Shown here: positions 8,941 to 18,090 of the stretch, piece by piece
Position numbering within the stretch: the stretch's first letter is position 1
Layout: every line of letters begins with the position of its first letter
Assembly: GCA_964429795.1 (NCBI GenBank)
Contig: CAYSCW010000008.1
Span: forward strand, 17,865 to 81,864
Source: CAYSCW01 sp964429795
GTDB lineage: Bacteria > Acidobacteriota > Aminicenantia > Aminicenantales > Aminicenantaceae
Reading direction: 5' to 3'
Length of the DNA stretch: 64,000 bases
The notes under the pieces: generated by a model
What the model was told of the DNA's origin: nothing
Seen by the model: the letters and a program-made list of their open reading frames with translations, nothing else
The model's database searches: none
Program-made: the position numbers and the translations under genes

Positions 8941-9791
8941 TCTCCGATTTCTAGAAGTCTCAAGGCCAGATAACGGAGTTCCTCAGATTCCAATCCGACA
9001 CCTTCCAAGGCACGAGTTGCCCTCTCGATATAAACTCTCAGCTTGCGCGGAGCCTCCTTGTCTCCAAATAACAAAACTGCATCGGGTCGAGGCGGATGAT
9101 CTTTAGAAGAACCTCTGTAGGAATCGATGATGTCGTCTCTTATCTGAAAAGCCAGTCCCAGGTTCCTGCCATACTCTTCCAGGGCTTGAACCTGGGAAGG
9201 TTCAGCATCCCCTAAAATCGCTCCCACTTTGAGAGAGGCAATGAGAAGCGAACCTGTTTTTTTCAGGGTAAGCTCATAGTATTCCTCTTCTGTCATCTCA
9301 CAGGGAGAAGAAGAAATATCCAATGCCTGTCCGCCAATCATCCCTTCCACACCTGCTAGGCGACTGATTTCACTGATAAGTTTTTCTTTCTTTGTTAAGC
9401 ACTTCTCCTCCACGGGAGCCTTAGCCATAACTTCAAAAGCCATGGTCAAAAGGCTATCTCCGGCCAGAAGTGCAATATTCTCCCCAAAAGCCTTATGACA
9501 GGATGGCTTTCCCCGGCGAAAATCGTCATCATCCATGGAAGGCAAATCATCGTGAATAAGAGAATAATTATGGATGAGCTCAAGGGCACAGGCAAAGGGA
9601 AGGACAACTTCATGGGAAACTCCAAAGCATTCTCCAGAAGAGAGAGCAAGCAGAGGCCGGAATCTTTTTCCTCCGGAAAAAACGACATATCTCATGGCCT
9701 GGTCAATCAGGGAATCTTCTCGAGAAAGCAGCTGCTCAAGGTGTCGATCGACAGCCTTCTTCTTCTGTGTCAGCTCGTCTTCAACTCCCAT
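8937..9791 (-). CDS. ispA: Polyprenyl (farnesyl/geranylgeranyl) diphosphate synthase
   Basis: Head-to-tail prenyltransferase of about 284 residues. The first Asp-rich motif is in DDLPSMDDDDFRRGKPS and the second in QIRDDIIDSYRG, where the usual DDxxD appears as DDIID. The dipeptide FS... and GGKRFRPLL near the N terminus bind isopentenyl diphosphate. Chain length cannot be fixed by eye; family position next to xseB and dxs fits the short-chain IspA type. It sits 11 bases after xseB and overlaps dxs. Confidence 0.92.
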   Translation of the reverse strand: MGVEDELTQKKKAVDRHLEQLLSREDSLIDQAMRYVVFSGGKRFRPLLALSSGECFGVSHEVVLPFACALELIHNYSLIHDDLPSMDDDDFRRGKPSCHKAFGENIALLAGDSLLTMAFEVMAKAPVEEKCLTKKEKLISEISRLAGVEGMIGGQALDISSSPCEMTEEEYYELTLKKTGSLLIASLKVGAILGDAEPSQVQALEEYGRNLGLAFQIRDDIIDSYRGSSKDHPPRPDAVLLFGDKEAPRKLRVYIERATRALEGVGLESEELRYLALRLLEIGE

Positions 9792-9802
9792 GTATCTTTA
9801 AG

Positions 9803-10093
9803 CTAGAAGGGGAGATTATTATCCTCTCCTCCACCAGAAGATTCGTCTTGTTCTCCAGTATCTTCTTCTCCTTCAAGTTGAAAAGGTTCTGCTTTGACCT
9901 GCCCCTTTTCATCCTTGAGAAGGATCTCGACTTTCTTTTCCGCCTTTTCCAGTTCTTCCCTTAAAAACTTGGCCAGCTTCACTCCCTTTTCAAATAAAGA
10001 CAAAGATTCGTTCAAGGAAAGACCGCCCTTCTCTAATTTTTCGACGACCTTCTCTAGGTCTTCCAAGGCTTTCTCGAAACTCATTTCACTCAT
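9803..10093 (-). CDS. xseB: Exodeoxyribonuclease VII small subunit
   Basis: Small helical subunit of the single-strand-specific exonuclease VII. From the ATG at 10093 it gives about 96 residues: the family core FEKALEDLEKVVEKLEKGGL, then SLNESLSLFEKGVKLAKFLR, followed by an acidic, Glu- and Gly-rich tail of about 30 residues beyond the usual end. The ATG overlaps the xseA stop (ATGA), consistent with stoichiometric coupling. Codons upstream of this start encode an unrelated Cys/His-rich stretch. Confidence 0.9.
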   Translation of the reverse strand: MSEMSFEKALEDLEKVVEKLEKGGLSLNESLSLFEKGVKLAKFLREELEKAEKKVEILLKDEKGQVKAEPFQLEGEEDTGEQDESSGGGEDNNLPF

Positions 10094-11424
10094 TTTTTCT
10101 CCTCCACGATGTGCGTTTGAATGAGTTTGGATCTGTCCACATCCTTGACCACACAAGAAAATTCACCTTTGTAGAAAGAAACCATTAGCTCTTTCTTCTC
10201 TTCAACCTCCTCGATGCGCCTGATAAGATGTTTGCCTCCATCACGCCAACAGAGTGTGTAGCCTTTTTTTAGTATATTCAGAGGGCTCAGGTCGTGCAAC
10301 TGGATTGAAAGACGCTCCCATATCCCAAGAAGGTTCTGAAGAATGCCTTTCAACACATTTGCCATCTTTTCTTCCAGAAGAGAGAGCCTGGCTTTACTCT
10401 CTGCAATGTGCTGGCCCTTAGCTCTGATAACATTCCAGGCACTCGTCTCCAGTTCATCGATTTTCTGGTGGAGGTTGAGAAGTCTCAGTTTAAAATTCTG
10501 AAAAGTCCGATGTTGAGTGAGGCTGAAAACTCTGTGTGTTTCCTCTTGAAGAGAATATTTCTGCTGGTGGATCATCCTCTTCTCCAAATTGTCGATGCGT
10601 TCCTGGAAAGCCGGCTCCTTTTCAATCACCATTTCCGCTGCCACAGATGGAGTGGAAGCTCGGATATCAGCCACAAAATCAGAAATGGTAAAATCTATTT
10701 CGTGTCCAACCGCTGAGATAATGGGTATGGGACACCGAAATATGGCCCGGGCCACCTGCTCCTCATTGAAAGCCCATAGATCTTCTATGGATCCTCCTCC
10801 GCGGCCGACGACGATCACATCCACATCGGTTTGCCCTCCAAGATAATCAATGCCCTCAACGATCTCTTGGGCTGCCCCCTCTCCCTGCACTCTTACCGGG
10901 TAGACCAGGATATGGAGTCGGGCAAATCGTCTTTCCAACGTCCTGAGGATGTCGACGATAGCCGCTCCTCGGGGAGAAGTCACCAAGCCGACTTTTTTTG
11001 GTAGCAGAGGAAGTCTTTTCTTAAAACGAGAATCGAACAGTCCCTCTTTCTTCAATTTCTCCTTGAGCTGCTCAAAGGCCAATTGAAGAACTCCTTTTCC
11101 TTTGGGTTCCACCAGATCGACCAGAAGCTGGTATTCCCCCCTGGGCTCATACACATTCATCCGACCGCGACAGATCACCTGGAGGCCGTCTTCCAACTCA
11201 AAGGGGACCGCCGAAGCTTCGGAACGGAACATCACTGTCCGCAACTGGCTCATCTCATCCTTTAAGGTGAAATAGAGATGGCCGGAGTGATGGCGGTGAA
11301 AGTTGGAAACTTCCCCTTCCACCCAAAGAAGGGGAAAGGCACTTTCTAACTCCAGTTTTACCAGCTGAGTGATTTCAGATACCGTGTATATTCTGTCGGG
11401 TTTAACCAGATGCTCTCTCTTCAC
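10090..11424 (-). CDS. xseA: Exodeoxyribonuclease VII large subunit
   Basis: Catalytic subunit of exonuclease VII, active in DNA repair. 444 residues with an N-terminal OB-fold (about 10-105, LWVEGEVSNFHRHHSGHLYF), a catalytic core with GLVTSPRGAAIVDILRTL, VGRGGGSIEDLWAFN and SAVGHEIDFTISDFVAD, and a long helical C-terminal region. Normal length. It starts inside the ymdB end (23-base overlap) and couples to xseB. Confidence 0.95.
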   Translation of the reverse strand: MKREHLVKPDRIYTVSEITQLVKLELESAFPLLWVEGEVSNFHRHHSGHLYFTLKDEMSQLRTVMFRSEASAVPFELEDGLQVICRGRMNVYEPRGEYQLLVDLVEPKGKGVLQLAFEQLKEKLKKEGLFDSRFKKRLPLLPKKVGLVTSPRGAAIVDILRTLERRFARLHILVYPVRVQGEGAAQEIVEGIDYLGGQTDVDVIVVGRGGGSIEDLWAFNEEQVARAIFRCPIPIISAVGHEIDFTISDFVADIRASTPSVAAEMVIEKEPAFQERIDNLEKRMIHQQKYSLQEETHRVFSLTQHRTFQNFKLRLLNLHQKIDELETSAWNVIRAKGQHIAESKARLSLLEEKMANVLKGILQNLLGIWERLSIQLHDLSPLNILKKGYTLCWRDGGKHLIRRIEEVEEKKELMVSFYKGEFSCVVKDVDRSKLIQTHIVEEKK

Positions 11425-12217
11425 TCTCTTCCTCGATGATGCTCTCTCTCTCTACAGAAAGGGCCTTGCCGCTTTCTGTATCCACTTCCACCACCGCAAC
11501 CGAACAGAGGATGCCATCCTTTGCCGGTTCGAAACGCTGAGGACGGGCGGTGAGGAAACGGTCTAAAGCCCTGTCTTTCCGGATGCCGATCACGGAATTA
11601 AAGGCTCCGACCATACCGATATCGGTGATGTAAGCTGTTCCCTGAGGAAGAATCCTCTCATCGGCTGTAGGCACATGGGTATGGGTTCCCATTACGGCTG
11701 AGACCCTTCCATCCAGGTACCAGCCCATGGCTTGCTTTTCAGAAGTAGCCTCAGCATGGAAATCCACCACCACCATAGAAGTGACCTCTCTTAAGGCTTT
11801 AACTTCCCTGTCGGCAACTCTGAAGGGACAGTCAATGGGCTCCATAAAAACTCTTCCCTGAAGATTTAAGATGCCAATCTTTCTGCCCTTTTCATCTTTG
11901 AAAACATAGGTCCCTTTCCCTGGATTCAGAGGGGGATAATTCGCCGGACGCAGCAACCTTGGCTCTTTCTCCAAATAGGCGATGCCTTCGCGCTTGTCCC
12001 AGATGTGATTTCCAGAGGTCAAGACATGAACCTGGGTCAAGAGCTCTTGACCCACTTCTTGCGTGATGCCGATGCCTCCGGCAGCGTTTTCTGCATTGGC
12101 CAAGACAAGAGAAGGGGTATGTTTGTTTATGAGAGAAGGGAGGTATTTTCCTAGTGCCTTCCTTCCCGGCCTTCCGATGATATCCCCCAAAAAGAGAATT
12201 CGGATCTTATCTGGCAT
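11402..12217 (-). CDS. ymdB: YmdB-type metallophosphoesterase (2',3'-cyclic nucleotide 2'-phosphodiesterase)
   Basis: Dinuclear-metal phosphodiesterase of the YmdB family (TIGR00282-like). Bacillus YmdB hydrolyses cyclic nucleotides and affects biofilm and motility decisions. About 271 residues with the metal ligands visible in FLGDIIGRPGRKAL, ANAENAAGGIG, TSGNHIWD and VDFHAEATSEKQAMG, then GTHTHVPTADERI. The ATG at 12217 lies in the last codons of rny; a TTG two codons upstream is possible. rny-ymdB is a conserved pair in many bacteria and suggests linked RNA turnover and signalling. Confidence 0.92.
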   Translation of the reverse strand: MPDKIRILFLGDIIGRPGRKALGKYLPSLINKHTPSLVLANAENAAGGIGITQEVGQELLTQVHVLTSGNHIWDKREGIAYLEKEPRLLRPANYPPLNPGKGTYVFKDEKGRKIGILNLQGRVFMEPIDCPFRVADREVKALREVTSMVVVDFHAEATSEKQAMGWYLDGRVSAVMGTHTHVPTADERILPQGTAYITDIGMVGAFNSVIGIRKDRALDRFLTARPQRFEPAKDGILCSVAVVEVDTESGKALSVERESIIEEESEERASG

Positions 12218-13769
12218 ATTCAACAGCTCTCATCTCCCGAATAACAGTCACCTTGATCTGGCCCGGATATTCCAACTCATCCTTGATTTTCTTGGCGATT
12301 TCTTTTGCTACTAAAGCGGCCTTATCATCAGATATCCTCTGACTCTCGACAATGATCCGGATCTCTCTTCCCGCTTGAATAGCGTAAGCCTTGGCCACCC
12401 CTTCATAGGAATGGGCAATCTCCTCCAACTTTTCCAACCTTTTTATGTATTTCTCCAGAAGTTCGCGACGGGCTCCAGGCCGAGCAGCAGAGAGGGTGTC
12501 AGCAGCCTGAACCAAAACCGCCTCCACCGAAGAAAACTCCACGTCCCGATGGTGGGAAGCAATCGCTTGGATAACAGCATCAGATTCTCCATACTTTTTG
12601 GCGTTCTCTACACTCAGCTCCGTATGGGTGCCTTCAACTTCTTTATCCACAGCCTTGCCGATATCATGAAGAAGCCCTGCTCTCATGGCCACGTTTACAT
12701 CCGCATTCAGTTCCCTCGCCATAACAGCCGCCAAATAGGCGACTTCTTTGGAATGTTGAAGCACATTCTGTCCATAGCTTGTCCGGTATTTCAACTTGCC
12801 AAGTAGCTTGATCAACTCTGGATGGATGTCTTGAAGCCGGAGTTCGAGCACTATGGACTCTCCTTCCTGCTTGATTTTCTCTTCCAATTCTTTCTTGACC
12901 GTCTCCACGACTTCCTCGATGCGGGCTGGATGAATCCTCCCATCCACCACTAGCTTTTCAATGGACAGTCGGGCCATCTCTCGCCGGATGGGATCAAAGC
13001 TGGAAAGAATCACGGCCTCAGGAGTGTCATCAACGATGATATCCACACCAGTGGCCATCTCCAGAGCACGAATGTTTCGTCCTTCCCTTCCGATGATCCG
13101 TCCTTTCATGTCATCAGAAGGAAGGTCGACCACTGAAACAGTAGTCTCCACAACATGTTCGGCAGCCGATCTCTGGATTGCCTGGCTGATGATTTGACGC
13201 GCCAGAACCATGCTTTTCTCTTTGGTCTCTTCTTCGATCCTGCGGATAGCCTGCACAGCCTCCAATTTAGCATCTTCTTCCACCTTGGCAGTCAACATGC
13301 TTTTGGCTTCTTCCTTGGTCATATTCGAAATCCTTTCCAACTCCTCCACAGCCTGCTTCTTCAATTCTTCACATTTCTTTTCTTTATCTCCAATTTCTTT
13401 CTCTCTGGTATAAAACATTCGCTCCTTGGAGGAAAAATCCTTTTCCTTTTTCTCCTGGATTTGAAATTTACGCTCCAGATTTTCTTCTTTATGGACCAGT
13501 CTCCTTTCCATCTCATTGAGCTTTCTACGTCTGTCCCCGGTCTGCCGTTCAAAATCAGACTTGAGATTTAAGTATTTCTCCTTAGCTTCGTTAGTAACTT
13601 CTCTCTTTATCTCCGCGGCTTCCTGCTGAGCCTTTTCCAAGATATTTTTAGCTTCCTGCTGAGCCTTGAAAATGGAGCGTGCTCCATAGGTTTTTTTGAT
13701 GAGAATGAAAACGATAAACCCGCTCAAAATTGCGGCTGCAATAATGCTAATCAAAAGGGATGAATTCAC
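12207..13769 (-). CDS. rny: Ribonuclease Y
   Basis: Membrane-anchored endoribonuclease that starts mRNA decay. One N-terminal membrane helix (ISIIAAAILSGFIVFILI), a long coiled coil (about 35-200), a KH RNA-binding domain (RIIGREGRNIRALEMATGVD) and an HD domain (LLHDIGKAVDKEVEGTHTEL, then IASHHRD). About 520 residues. The GTG at 13769 is preferred over a GTG three codons earlier because AAGGAGG stands eight bases ahead of it. It overlaps ymdB. The 197 bases between it and zapA are noncoding. Confidence 0.95.
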   Translation of the reverse strand: MNSSLLISIIAAAILSGFIVFILIKKTYGARSIFKAQQEAKNILEKAQQEAAEIKREVTNEAKEKYLNLKSDFERQTGDRRRKLNEMERRLVHKEENLERKFQIQEKKEKDFSSKERMFYTREKEIGDKEKKCEELKKQAVEELERISNMTKEEAKSMLTAKVEEDAKLEAVQAIRRIEEETKEKSMVLARQIISQAIQRSAAEHVVETTVSVVDLPSDDMKGRIIGREGRNIRALEMATGVDIIVDDTPEAVILSSFDPIRREMARLSIEKLVVDGRIHPARIEEVVETVKKELEEKIKQEGESIVLELRLQDIHPELIKLLGKLKYRTSYGQNVLQHSKEVAYLAAVMARELNADVNVAMRAGLLHDIGKAVDKEVEGTHTELSVENAKKYGESDAVIQAIASHHRDVEFSSVEAVLVQAADTLSAARPGARRELLEKYIKRLEKLEEIAHSYEGVAKAYAIQAGREIRIIVESQRISDDKAALVAKEIAKKIKDELEYPGQIKVTVIREMRAVEYAR

Positions 13770-13966
13770 TTTGACCACCTCCTTCGATGGTACGTCAAAG
13801 GAGAGGAAAGTCAGGAGGATCTTAACGGATGATCACTGTATTCGACTGGACACTGGAAAGGGGTTTAAATAAGGGAACCGCTGCGCGCAGAAGGAAATAA
13901 GGATTTTTTCTTTGTTTCATTTTCAAGCCTAGGGTACCCTTTATCCCATCTATTATCTTGTTTAAT

Positions 13967-14293
13967 TCAAGTGGCTTCCTCAATATTCTTGTATCTATTC
14001 TCATTTTTCAAAAAGTGAACCTCCAAACTTTCGATTTCACTCTCCATATGGCCGATGACTTCGTTGAGTTGATCCAATTTTTTCTGACACAAGAAGTATT
14101 CGTCGGCAATGTTCAAGGCCGCAAGGACTGCTATCTTCAGGATATCAACGGATTTGGATTTGACCGCAACTTCTCGCATTTTTTGATCAACATAAGAAGT
14201 CAAATGGCTTATATACTTTTCATCCTCTTCTCCTTTGACTCTAATCCTGTATTTTTGTCCGTAGATTTCGATTTCGATGATTCTGTCGATCAT
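13967..14293 (-). CDS. zapA: Cell division protein ZapA
   Basis: Cytosolic FtsZ-ring-associated protein of 108 residues. The N-terminal beta-rich head reads IEIEIYGQKYRIRVKGEEDE, followed by YISHLTSYVDQKMREV and a coiled coil, the classic ZapA order. It overlaps the upstream coiled-coil gene by ATGA. The pheST - zapB-like - zapA - rny arrangement is seen in several Proteobacteria and relatives. Confidence 0.88.
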   Translation of the reverse strand: MIDRIIEIEIYGQKYRIRVKGEEDEKYISHLTSYVDQKMREVAVKSKSVDILKIAVLAALNIADEYFLCQKKLDQLNEVIGHMESEIESLEVHFLKNENRYKNIEEAT

Positions 14294-14550
14294 ATCCCTA
14301 GCTGATCAATCTGGCCGATGATGGCCTCTATTTTTTCTTTAATGATTTCTCTTTCCTCTTGGAACTTCTTTAAGCTTTCATCAAGCTTCGAAGACTGTCT
14401 GGCCTTCTCCTCCAGCTTCTTCTTATCGGCCCTCAACTCACTCATCTGCTGCTTGAGTTTCTTATTCTCCTCGGAAAGCTTGCTTATGTACTCTACGACC
14501 TGAGAAATCTTACCTTCAAGAATTTTAATTCTTTCTAATTCACTTGTCAA
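14290..14550 (-). CDS. ZapB-like coiled-coil protein
   Basis: 86 residues, almost entirely heptad coiled coil (ISKLSEENKKLKQQMSEL and onward), with no catalytic motif. Size, composition and position directly before zapA fit the ZapB group, which links the Z-ring to the chromosome terminus through MatP or ZapA in E. coli. Coiled coils align easily by chance, so the assignment rests mostly on context. It overlaps pheT by 11 bases and zapA by four. Confidence 0.65.
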   Translation of the reverse strand: MTSELERIKILEGKISQVVEYISKLSEENKKLKQQMSELRADKKKLEEKARQSSKLDESLKKFQEEREIIKEKIEAIIGQIDQLGI

Positions 14551-16600
14551 TTTTCCCTCCTTCTCTCAATTGAAATTTAAAGCTTGCCTTCAGAGTTTTG
14601 ATAGCTTTCTCCAGATGCTTATCAACTTCCTCAGCCAACAAAGTCCTTTGGGGATGGCGAAAGATGAATCGGAGTGACAAACTGACTTTCCCCTTTGGGA
14701 CGGAGGATCCAGAAAAAATATCATAAAGATCAAACTTTTCCAAATAAGGGATATCGAGCTTTTCTACTTCTTCCTCTATCCTCTGATAAGGAATATTTCG
14801 GTCAGCAATTAAAGACACATCACGGGTGACGCTGGGATACCTGGCCACAGGAGAGAAGCGGAAGCTCTGGGGCTGTTTCTCAAAAAGTGTATGAAGATCA
14901 AGCTCTGCGGCCCAAACCTCCTCTTCTAAAGAATAAGAATGAAGGATATCCCTCTTGAGCAATCCCAAACAGCCAACCGGTTCTCCTTTATAGTTGAGGG
15001 AAAGAGCATATCTTTTTTCGAAAAAAGGGTGATCCTCTTCCTTGAAGTTGTAGGGCTCGTATCTCAGGTTTTCCATAAGAAATTCGCAGGTTCCTTTAAG
15101 ATGAAAGAAGTCTGCCTGTTCTCTTTTTCCCTGCCAACGAGGGGCATCGATATAGCCTTGGGTGATTAAGGCAAGAGAGAGTTGTTCCTGAATTTTTTCC
15201 TTTTCCCAATAATAGACGTTCCCGATTTCAAAGGCTTGCACTCCTTCAGCATCTCTGTTTTTGTTCCAAAGAAGACTCTCCAGCAATCCTGCCATCAGTG
15301 TAGTCCGAAGAAATGAAGCCTTGGAGGAGACAGGGTTTCTGATCTGGACAACCTTTTTTCCTGTTTGAAAGAGAGGCTCTTTTTCTGGATCGCAAAAACT
15401 GAAATTGACAAACTCATCATATCCTTGATGAAAGAGCAGCTCTCTTATTTTCTCAATCCGTTTCCTCCTGGGATCACAGACAGGTTCTAACTTCTGCAAG
15501 GGAGGAAACTCGGATGGAATCTTATCATATCCGTAGAAACGGGCTATCTCTTCAACCATGTCTGCTTCCCTTTCGATATCCACCCGAAAAGATGGAATCT
15601 TGGCCCGGTAGATGCCTTTGTTCTCTTCTTTAATATCCACTCCCAGAGCAGAGAATGTTCGAAGGACAAATTCCTTATCCATCTCCAAACCAAGAAGCTC
15701 TGCAATGCGGTGGTCGCGGAGAACGAGTGTTTTTTGACTCTTTGGCTTGGGATAGACATCCAAAATCCCCTGAGTGGCCACTCCTCCCATTTGAGTCAGA
15801 AGCGAGGCGGCCATGAGCGCAGCCTGAGGAGGAAAAGAAATATCGGCTCCCCTCTCAAAACGATAAGAAGCATCTGTGGAGATTCCTGTCTTATTGCTTG
15901 TTTTTCGTATAGAAATAGGATCAAAATAAGCACTTTCTATGAAAACATGGCTAGTGGTTTCAGTCACTCTGGATTCCTCACCTCCGATCAACCCAGCCAA
16001 GGCAACAGGCTTTTCCTCATCAGCAATGACTAGCATCTCAGGAGAAAGCCCGATTTTTTTACCCTCCAGGCTCCAGAGAATTTCTCCTTTTTCCGCATTT
16101 CTGATGATGATTTTTCTCCCCCCTATTTTTTCCAGATCAAAAGCATGAATAGGATGGGAGGTTGAGAAAAGCACGCAGTTGGTCACATCGACGACATTGT
16201 TTACAGGTTTAAGGCCCATGGCTTCAATCTTCGTTTTCAGCCACTCCGGCGATGGGCCAACCTGGAGGTTCTTGATGACTGTCCCACAGTAGCGAGGACA
16301 GAGATCGGCATTCTTAATCTGGATATCCACAACCTGGGAAGTCTGCTCTTCGCCCTCTGTCAGAGGCCAGTTCTTCTTCTTGAGCGATAACTCCAGGGCA
16401 GCAGCCACCTCTCTAGCAATACCCAAATGGCCCAGAGTATCAGGACGGTTAGCGTAGGTCTCGATATCCAGGATGATATCCTGGTCGATTCCCTCCCAGT
16501 CTTCGACCAGCAACCCGATCATATTCAGCTTTTCTACTAGTTGGACAATGGGAATATCTACCTCTACATATTCCTTGAGCCAGTTCAAACTTATCTTCAT
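14540..16600 (-). CDS. pheT: Phenylalanyl-tRNA synthetase beta subunit, short form lacking the tRNA-binding OB domain
   Basis: Beta subunit of the (alpha-beta)2 synthetase. 686 residues, roughly 100 fewer than the usual bacterial form. After the opening MKISLNWLKEYVEVDIP and the MIGLLVED turn the protein goes straight to ILDIETYANRPDTLGHLGIA. The EMAP/OB-fold insertion normally between these points is absent. B3/B4 editing region (NNVVDVTNCVLFSTSHPIHA), B5, the catalytic-like core and a C-terminal ferredoxin-fold anticodon domain (RYPSVTRDVSLIAD) remain. The open frame is clean, so this is a domain loss or ancestral short form, not damage. Overlaps pheS by four bases. Confidence 0.93.
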   Translation of the reverse strand: MKISLNWLKEYVEVDIPIVQLVEKLNMIGLLVEDWEGIDQDIILDIETYANRPDTLGHLGIAREVAAALELSLKKKNWPLTEGEEQTSQVVDIQIKNADLCPRYCGTVIKNLQVGPSPEWLKTKIEAMGLKPVNNVVDVTNCVLFSTSHPIHAFDLEKIGGRKIIIRNAEKGEILWSLEGKKIGLSPEMLVIADEEKPVALAGLIGGEESRVTETTSHVFIESAYFDPISIRKTSNKTGISTDASYRFERGADISFPPQAALMAASLLTQMGGVATQGILDVYPKPKSQKTLVLRDHRIAELLGLEMDKEFVLRTFSALGVDIKEENKGIYRAKIPSFRVDIEREADMVEEIARFYGYDKIPSEFPPLQKLEPVCDPRRKRIEKIRELLFHQGYDEFVNFSFCDPEKEPLFQTGKKVVQIRNPVSSKASFLRTTLMAGLLESLLWNKNRDAEGVQAFEIGNVYYWEKEKIQEQLSLALITQGYIDAPRWQGKREQADFFHLKGTCEFLMENLRYEPYNFKEEDHPFFEKRYALSLNYKGEPVGCLGLLKRDILHSYSLEEEVWAAELDLHTLFEKQPQSFRFSPVARYPSVTRDVSLIADRNIPYQRIEEEVEKLDIPYLEKFDLYDIFSGSSVPKGKVSLSLRFIFRHPQRTLLAEEVDKHLEKAIKTLKASFKFQLREGGKIDK

Positions 16601-17631
16601 TTGAGTGAAAACTGTCTTATAAATCGGAGATCATTTTCATAAAAAAATCTCATATCCGGGATATGATAGGCAAACATGGCTGTCCGGTCAACTCCCAGAC
16701 CAAAAGCGAAGCCAGAGTATCTTTCAGGGTCGATGTTGACGTTTTTGAAAACTTGAGGATCGACCATTCCCGCTCCCAGAATTTCTATCCATCCTCCGCC
16801 TCCGCAAACGCGGCATTCCTTATCTTTCCCTCTGCAGACGGTACATTCGATGTCCACCTCGGCAGATGGCTCTGTAAAGGGGAAAAAACTGGGGCGGAAT
16901 CGGATTTTGATTTTCTCTGAAAAAAGCCTGCGCAAGAAGTGCTCCAAATTGCCTTTCAGATGAGCAAAGGTGATCCCATGATCAACCACCAACCCTTCAA
17001 CCTGAAAGAACATGGGCAGATGCGTCGGGTCTGGGGTTTCTTTACGGAAGACTTTGCCGGGAATGATGATGCGGATTGGAGGTTTTCTTTTCTCCATGAC
17101 CCGTATTTGAACAGGAGAAGTATGGGTGCGAAGGAGCAGATCATCATTTATATAAAGAGTATCCCAATCATCGCGTGCAGGATGGTGAGGGGGAAAGTTC
17201 AGTGCTTCAAAATTATAGTAATCCGTTTCAATTTCAGGCCCCTCCTCGATGGAAAATCCCATGCCCAAGAAGATGTTCTCGATTTCCTGCTGGAAGAGAA
17301 GAATTGGATGAGGGGCGCCCCAATATTTTTTCCTTCCTGGAAGGGTGAGATCAACTCTCTTGGAAGGTTCTTCCGGTCTGGATAACTCCTGTTTAAAATT
17401 CTGAAGTTCCGCCTGAATGTAATCTTTGAGCTCATTAAGATACCTGCCTACCTCAGGCCGCTCTTCAGAGGTAAGCTCTTTCAGCTGGTCAAAGAGAAGG
17501 GTTACACAACCTCGCTTACGACTCAAATAGAAATTGCGGATCTCTTGAAGGCTCTTCTCATCTTTAACTCGAACGATATCCTCATTAAAGGTCCTTCTGT
17601 ATTCTTCGATCTTATGTTTGAGATCTATCAT
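16597..17631 (-). CDS. pheS: Phenylalanyl-tRNA synthetase alpha subunit
   Basis: Catalytic alpha subunit, 344 residues. An N-terminal coiled coil (about 1-90) is followed by the class II core: LGMGFSIEEGPEIETDYYNF, LLLRTHTSPVQIR (motif 2 region) and GFAFGLGVDRTAMF (motif 3). A CxxC pair series (CTVCRGKDKECRVCGG) precedes GWIEILGAGMV and may bind zinc, as in some other PheS. GGAGG lies three bases ahead of the ATG. Between rplT and pheT in the long operon. Confidence 0.96.
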   Translation of the reverse strand: MIDLKHKIEEYRRTFNEDIVRVKDEKSLQEIRNFYLSRKRGCVTLLFDQLKELTSEERPEVGRYLNELKDYIQAELQNFKQELSRPEEPSKRVDLTLPGRKKYWGAPHPILLFQQEIENIFLGMGFSIEEGPEIETDYYNFEALNFPPHHPARDDWDTLYINDDLLLRTHTSPVQIRVMEKRKPPIRIIIPGKVFRKETPDPTHLPMFFQVEGLVVDHGITFAHLKGNLEHFLRRLFSEKIKIRFRPSFFPFTEPSAEVDIECTVCRGKDKECRVCGGGGWIEILGAGMVDPQVFKNVNIDPERYSGFAFGLGVDRTAMFAYHIPDMRFFYENDLRFIRQFSLK

Positions 17632-17689
17632 GGTCCTCCGCTTCTTACCCCAGAAAGACTTGGCGACTGAATTCGGCCATCATCCTGCC

Positions 17690-18046
17690 TTAGGATGCAG
17701 CCTGCTTGACTCTCTCCACTATTTGAGAAAAGGTTTGAGGAGCATTGATGGCCAAATCTGCCAGAATCTTCCGGTCAAGTTCAATATTGAGTTTCTTAAG
17801 GCCATGGATAAAGCGATTGTAGGAGAGTCCGCTTTTCTCTGCTGCTGCCTTGATTCGGATGATCCACAACCTTCGAAACTCACGTCTGCGCACACGCCTA
17901 TCTCTGTAGGCGTAGAGATAAGCTCTCTCTACAGCTTCTTTAGCTGTGCGGTAGTTATGGCTTCTGGCTCCCCAATAGCCCTTTGCCTGTTTGAGAATTT
18001 TCGCTCTTTTCTTATGTCTCTTGGTTCCTCTCTTTATTCTTGCCAT
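17690..18046 (-). CDS. rplT: 50S ribosomal protein L20
   Basis: 118-residue basic protein essential for 50S assembly. The long N-terminal basic tail (KRGTKRHKKRAKILKQAKGY) and the globular end (FIHGLKKLNIELDRKILADL) are typical. AGGAGAG precedes the ATG. Part of infC-rpmI-rplT; in model bacteria L20 represses this operon by binding its mRNA, but no L20-binding fold was identified here. Confidence 0.97.
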   Translation of the reverse strand: MARIKRGTKRHKKRAKILKQAKGYWGARSHNYRTAKEAVERAYLYAYRDRRVRRREFRRLWIIRIKAAAEKSGLSYNRFIHGLKKLNIELDRKILADLAINAPQTFSQIVERVKQAAS

Positions 18047-18090
18047 TTGACTCTCCTGATTTTAAATACTTGCGCTATGCATCGTGTACT

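Noticed and set aside
13770..13966. Possible 6S-type RNA between zapA and rny
   Set aside because: Position next to zapA is suggestive because 6S RNA sits beside zapA in other bacteria, but I could not find a convincing long closing stem with a central bubble; left unannotated. A covariance-model search would decide.
16801..16860. Cys-rich segment of PheS as a sign of gene fusion
   Set aside because: Comparable CxxC-containing loops occur in PheS of other bacteria; taken as a normal zinc-like loop.
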